From positions 3,847,501 to 3,911,500 of the forward strand of contig NZ_JAPDFL010000001.1 in assembly GCF_025949695.1 (NCBI RefSeq): a DNA stretch of 64,000 nucleotides, read 5' to 3'. The notes beneath the pieces were generated by a model. It saw only the letters and a program-made list of their open reading frames with translations. It ran no database searches and was not told where the DNA came from. Below, piece after piece: positions 60,531 through 64,000 of the stretch. Source of the stretch: Pararhodobacter zhoushanensis. Its GTDB lineage: Bacteria > Pseudomonadota > Alphaproteobacteria > Rhodobacterales > Rhodobacteraceae. How positions within the stretch are numbered: position 1 is the stretch's first letter; the number at the start of each line of letters is the position of its first letter. The translations under genes were made by a program, and so were the position numbers.

Positions 60531-61346
60531 ATGACCCTGACATCCCTGCCCCGCACCCTGACGCTCTGCGCTCTCGCACTGTCGCCCCTGTCGACTGCGG
60601 CCCAAGCGCAGGTGTCGAACCCTGTTCTGTCGGCCGAGATCCTGCCCGGCTGGACCACCGAGCGCGGCACGCGCATGGCCGCGCTGCATCTCGTGCTGGC
60701 CCCCGGCTGGCACACCTATTGGCGCAACCCCGGTGAGGCAGGCATCGCGCCGCGCTTTGACTGGGGCGCGTCGCAGAACGTGGCCAGCGTCCGGGCCATC
60801 TGGCCGCGCCCGCAGATCTTCGACCAGAACGGCTATCGCAGTTACGGGTACGAGAACGAGCTGCTTCTGCCCATCGAGGTCACCCCGCAGGACGGCGCGC
60901 ATCCGATGGCGCTGCTGGGCGCGCTGGCGATTGGCGTTTGCGCCGAAACCTGCGTGCCTGCCGATGTCAGCGTGCAGGGTGTGTTGCGCGGTTCGGGCGA
61001 GCACGACCGCCGCATCACCGCCGCGCTGGACAACCGGGCCGAGCCGGGCGCGCAGGGCGGCCTGACCAGCGCCACCTGCCAGCTGCACCCCGGCGACCGC
61101 GACGCCGAGCTGACGCTGCGCACCTCTGTCCCCTCGATCGGACGGACCGAGGCGGTCATTGTCGAGGTGCCCGGCTACCGTGTCACCGACACGCAAACCC
61201 GGCGCGAGGGCGCAGATCTGGTGACACAGGCCCGCCTGCGCGCGCCCCGTCGCGGCGAGCCGATGATCTTTGACCGCGCAAGCATCGTGTTTACCGTGCT
61301 GTCCGAGGAACAGATGCTCGTCTCGCAAGGCTGCACCGGCGGCTGA
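60531..61346 (+). CDS. Periplasmic DsbD N-terminal-domain (DsbD-alpha-like) protein
   Basis: 271-aa exported protein: signal peptide of about 26 residues ('LCALALSPLSTAAQAQ'), then an immunoglobulin-like domain 'TRMAALHLVLAPGWHTYWRNPGEAGIAPRFDW' typical of the DsbD N-terminal domain family, and a C-x3-C pair (C137, C141, 'GVCAETCVPADV'). Unlike DsbD it has no membrane (CcdA-like) or C-terminal thioredoxin part, so it probably passes electrons or acts as a scaffold with a separate CcdA-like partner (inference). It ends in a palindromic hairpin. Confidence 0.85.
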   Translation: MTLTSLPRTLTLCALALSPLSTAAQAQVSNPVLSAEILPGWTTERGTRMAALHLVLAPGWHTYWRNPGEAGIAPRFDWGASQNVASVRAIWPRPQIFDQNGYRSYGYENELLLPIEVTPQDGAHPMALLGALAIGVCAETCVPADVSVQGVLRGSGEHDRRITAALDNRAEPGAQGGLTSATCQLHPGDRDAELTLRTSVPSIGRTEAVIVEVPGYRVTDTQTRREGADLVTQARLRAPRRGEPMIFDRASIVFTVLSEEQMLVSQGCTGG

Positions 61347-61400
61347 GCCGCCGGTTCGCATCCGTTGCAGGGCGGCTGAGCCACCGGCTTTTCAGCCGCC
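61336..61400. terminator. Bidirectional hairpins between the DsbD-domain gene and the RND permease
   Basis: Palindrome CCGGCGGC-tga-GCCGCCGG at 61336-61354 contains the stop codon of the DsbD-domain gene, and a second stem GGCGGCTGA (61371-61379) pairs with TCAGCCGCC (61392-61400). The core GGCGGCTGAGCC is repeated. Both lie between convergent genes. Confidence 0.6.
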
Positions 61401-61402
61401 GC

Positions 61403-64000
61403 TTACTCGGCAGGCTCAACCGGCGGTTTGCGCCGCAGCGCCATGGTCAGCGCCCCGGCCAGCCAGACCGCCAGTATCCCCACCGCCACCGTCACCACGA
61501 AAACCCCCAGCGCGGCCAGCAGGCCCGTTGTGCCGGGCAGCGCCAGCGCCGTCAGCGGCCCCGGCACCTGCATCACCAGCCCCCAGCCCAGCGTCAGCGC
61601 GAAAGCCACCGCCACCAGCGCCGCCGCCAGCCACGGCAGCGCCCGCATCCCGCCGCCCACCTGCCCCGACGGCATGCGGAACGCGCGCCGGGCCGAGCGG
61701 ACGGCCCGCTCCAGATCATGCCCCGCCGCCAGCATCGCGGGCACGATCAGCAGCACCAGCACCATGCCAAAACCCAGCCCATAGGACAGCGTCACAACGG
61801 TTGGGCGCAGGAACTGCGCGTCGTTCGAGCGTTCGAACAACAGCGGTCCCAGCCCGAAAACCGTGGTCGCCGTGGTCAACAGCACCGGACGCAAACGATC
61901 CCCTGCCGCGTCGGCAATCGACGGGAACAACCCGCGATCTGCGGAATACTCATCCACAGTCGAAACCAACACGATGGAATCGTTGATGATAATCCCGGCC
62001 ATGCCAATGATCCCCACGACCGAGAACATGGTCATCGGGATACCCCATTGCGCGTGGCCATAGATCACCCCGATCATCCCGAAGGGGATAACCGACATCA
62101 CCACCATCGGTCGCATCCAGCTGCTGAACACCCAGGCCAGCACCAGATAGATCGCGATCAGACACCCGATCGCGCCCAGGGTCGCATCGCCGAGGAACTC
62201 GTTTTCCTGCTCGCTCAGCCCGGACAGACGGAAGGTCACGCCGTAATCCTCGGCCAGACGCGGCAGCATCTGCGTCTCCATCTGGCTGAGCAGATCGCGC
62301 GCCGCTGCCGGGTCGCCCTCATCCAGCACGCCCGAGACCGTCACTAGTTGCAGCCCGTTCTCGCGTTGGATCGACGAGAAGCCCTGCCGCGTCTCGACCC
62401 GCACAATATCGCCCAAGGGCAGGTAGCGGCCCGACGCGCTGCGCAGCAGCGTGTTCTCCAGAAAATCCGCCGCGCGCTCGTTCTCAGGCAGCGTGACCCA
62501 GATCGAGGCCGAGCGCACCCCGTCGGGGAAGGTCGCCGCCTCGATCCCGCTCAGCCTTTGGCGCAACTCGCGCGCCAGCGTGTCGGTGGAAAAGCCCAGC
62601 GCCTGCCCCTGCGGGGTCAGTTCCAGCACCAGCTCTTCCTTGTCATAGGCCAGCGTATCCTCAAGCCCGGTCACCAGCGCAAACTGCGCCAGCTGCGCTT
62701 TCAGCGCCTCGGCAGCGGCTTTCAGCGTTTCGGCATCGCCGCCGATCAGATCGACCGACAGCGAATCCCCGCCCGGCCCCATGCCGAAGGAGCGGAAACT
62801 CAGCTCCTCCAGCAGCGGGCTCTGGCGCACCTCGTCTTGCAGCATCGAGGTGAACTCGAACGACGAATACGGCCGGTGGTCCGCCCCGATCAGGTCGATG
62901 GTGATCGACCCCAGCTGATCGGCATCCCGGTTCTCGGCCGCCGCCAGCGACCGACCCGCGTTGCCGCCGACCTCGGCCACGATCGAGGCGATGGGCCATG
63001 TGCCGTGCTCGGCCTCCAGCCGCGTCGCCAACGCATTCGTCGCGCGCTGCAGCTCGAACATCATCGCCTGCGTGTCGTCGCGCGTTGCATCTGCCGCCAT
63101 CAGGAAGTTGGCGCTCAGCGTGCCTTGCTCGGGCGATGAGAAAAACCGCCACGGCACATCGCCGCGCAGGAACATTGTCCCGGTATAGGCCAACGCCACC
63201 ATCAAGGCGGCCAGAACCACATAGCGCGCCCGGATCACCAGCCGCATGAAGGGCAGGAACATCCGCTGGCGGAACCAGTCAAACCCCTTGTTCACCGTGC
63301 GCGACGGCCAGTCGTACCAATGCTCTTTCGCCGACCCGGCCAGCGCATGCGCCATGTGGTTGGGCAGGATCAGGAAGCATTCGATCAACGACGCCAGCAG
63401 CACCATGATCACCGTCCAGGGAATATCGGCAATCATGTCGCCAAAGCGCCCGCCGATCACGGTCAGCCCGCCAAAGGCGATGATTGTGGTCAGCGACGCC
63501 GCCAGCACCGGCATTCCCATGCGGGTCGCGGCGTTTTCCGCCGCCTGATAGGGCGTTTCTTTGAGCACCCGGTAGCGGTAATCGGCGTGCTCGCCCACCA
63601 CGATGGCATCATCCACCACGATGCCCAGCGTGATGATCAGCGCAAAGAGCGAGATCATGTTCAGGCTCATGCCGGTGACATACATCATCGCCACGGCGGC
63701 CAGCATGCTGACCGGAATCCCCGCCGCCACCCAGATCGCCGTGCGCGCGTTCAGGAACAAGAACAGCAACAGCACCACCAGTGCCAGCCCCTGCAACCCG
63801 TTGCTCACCAACAGGTTCAACCGGCCCGAGATCATATCGGCCCGCGCATTCGCCAGCTCGATCCGAACGCCCTGCGGCAGCGACAGCATCATCTCGTCCG
63901 CGACGCTCTGCACCGTCTCCTGAATGCCGATCGCATCGCCATTGGCCGAGCGATCCACCCGCACCACCACGGCCTGACTGTCGCCGACATAATAGGATCG
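61403..64000 (-). CDS. RND-family efflux permease (AcrB-like), N-terminal part outside the window
   Basis: About 865 residues of a resistance-nodulation-division pump, ending with a C-terminal acidic/basic tail. It shows the hydrophobic core 'GLALVVLLLFLFLNARTAIWVAAGIPVSMLAAVAMMYVTG', 'IVVDDAIVVGEHA' (the D-D pair of the proton relay) and 'GMAGIIINDSIVLVSTVDE'. The large periplasmic loops are present. The reading frame is open beyond position 64000, so the N-terminus and any MFP partner gene (usually just upstream) are out of view. The last 100 residues contain extra hydrophobic helices in addition to the usual twelve-helix plan. Confidence 0.92.
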   Translation of the reverse strand, partial: RSYYVGDSQAVVVRVDRSANGDAIGIQETVQSVADEMMLSLPQGVRIELANARADMISGRLNLLVSNGLQGLALVVLLLFLFLNARTAIWVAAGIPVSMLAAVAMMYVTGMSLNMISLFALIITLGIVVDDAIVVGEHADYRYRVLKETPYQAAENAATRMGMPVLAASLTTIIAFGGLTVIGGRFGDMIADIPWTVIMVLLASLIECFLILPNHMAHALAGSAKEHWYDWPSRTVNKGFDWFRQRMFLPFMRLVIRARYVVLAALMVALAYTGTMFLRGDVPWRFFSSPEQGTLSANFLMAADATRDDTQAMMFELQRATNALATRLEAEHGTWPIASIVAEVGGNAGRSLAAAENRDADQLGSITIDLIGADHRPYSSFEFTSMLQDEVRQSPLLEELSFRSFGMGPGGDSLSVDLIGGDAETLKAAAEALKAQLAQFALVTGLEDTLAYDKEELVLELTPQGQALGFSTDTLARELRQRLSGIEAATFPDGVRSASIWVTLPENERAADFLENTLLRSASGRYLPLGDIVRVETRQGFSSIQRENGLQLVTVSGVLDEGDPAAARDLLSQMETQMLPRLAEDYGVTFRLSGLSEQENEFLGDATLGAIGCLIAIYLVLAWVFSSWMRPMVVMSVIPFGMIGVIYGHAQWGIPMTMFSVVGIIGMAGIIINDSIVLVSTVDEYSADRGLFPSIADAAGDRLRPVLLTTATTVFGLGPLLFERSNDAQFLRPTVVTLSYGLGFGMVLVLLIVPAMLAAGHDLERAVRSARRAFRMPSGQVGGGMRALPWLAAALVAVAFALTLGWGLVMQVPGPLTALALPGTTGLLAALGVFVVTVAVGILAVWLAGALTMALRRKPPVEPAE

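Overview
This 64 kb window is GC-rich, densely coding chromosome from an alphaproteobacterium, almost certainly Rhodobacteraceae (roseobacter/Paracoccaceae type). The main evidence is a gene transfer agent (GTA) structural cluster in the order and family composition of RcGTA, a pyruvate dehydrogenase operon whose E1-beta carries its own lipoyl domain, a bacterial phosphatidylcholine synthase, and dispersed GC-rich hairpin repeats at convergent gene ends. Everything here is read from the sequence and from recall of protein families; no database search was run.

Layout. 1-1186: tatABC on the minus strand (tatC cut by the window edge), divergent from a small HTH protein with a palindrome in its promoter. 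1760-3812: a small membrane protein and an AidB-type acyl-CoA dehydrogenase, convergent across a nested inverted repeat. 3964-8101: ftsB, then the operon pdhA-pdhB-pdhC. 8265-10777 (minus): a CDP-alcohol phosphotransferase with altered motif residues, a CdsA-like enzyme and cysE. 10845-23525 (minus): a GTA cluster running from portal (gp3) to the tail fibre/host-specificity protein (gp15) plus one trailing gene. The terminase end (gp1/gp2) is missing, and gp6 and gp15 (possibly also gp10.1) are disrupted by apparent 1-bp deletions. 23526-24070 is a non-coding, relatively AT-rich gap with two TGTATACA palindromes. 24071-32790: a branched-chain-amino-acid-type ABC transporter (SBP, two permeases, two ATPases, the last with a long disordered tail), an aldehyde dehydrogenase, a degenerate SDR and a flotillin.

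33040-37293: yajC-secD-secF and an Mth938-like gene, convergent with ygfZ. 37455-40706: an aminotransferase, a VOC protein, and two adjacent membrane proteins that share a repeated, DUF3592-like module. 40709-45923: an Lrp/AsnC regulator divergent from a PLP-dependent decarboxylase broken by two identical-context +1 insertions, then a stand-alone molybdenum hydroxylase large subunit coupled to a HisC-like aminotransferase. 46009-49923: a DUF305 protein, a PaaI thioesterase, a SAM methyltransferase and priA. 50020-53806: transaldolase, DUF484-xerC, three tiny ORFs (two with export signals) and phosphatidylcholine synthase. 53803-64000: an EamA transporter divergent from a LysR regulator, ogt, ileS, an HpaR-like MarR regulator, yqgE, a DsbD-N-domain protein and most of an RND efflux permease cut by the window edge.

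Most genes are housekeeping with tight operon spacing (ATGA/TGATG overlaps). The parts most worth a second look are the incomplete and frameshifted GTA cluster, the doubly frameshifted decarboxylase, the LivF C-terminal tail, the DUF3592-like pair, the non-canonical CDP-alcohol enzyme and the small secreted ORFs. I saw no CRISPR array, rRNA, tRNA, IS element or toxin/defence locus.
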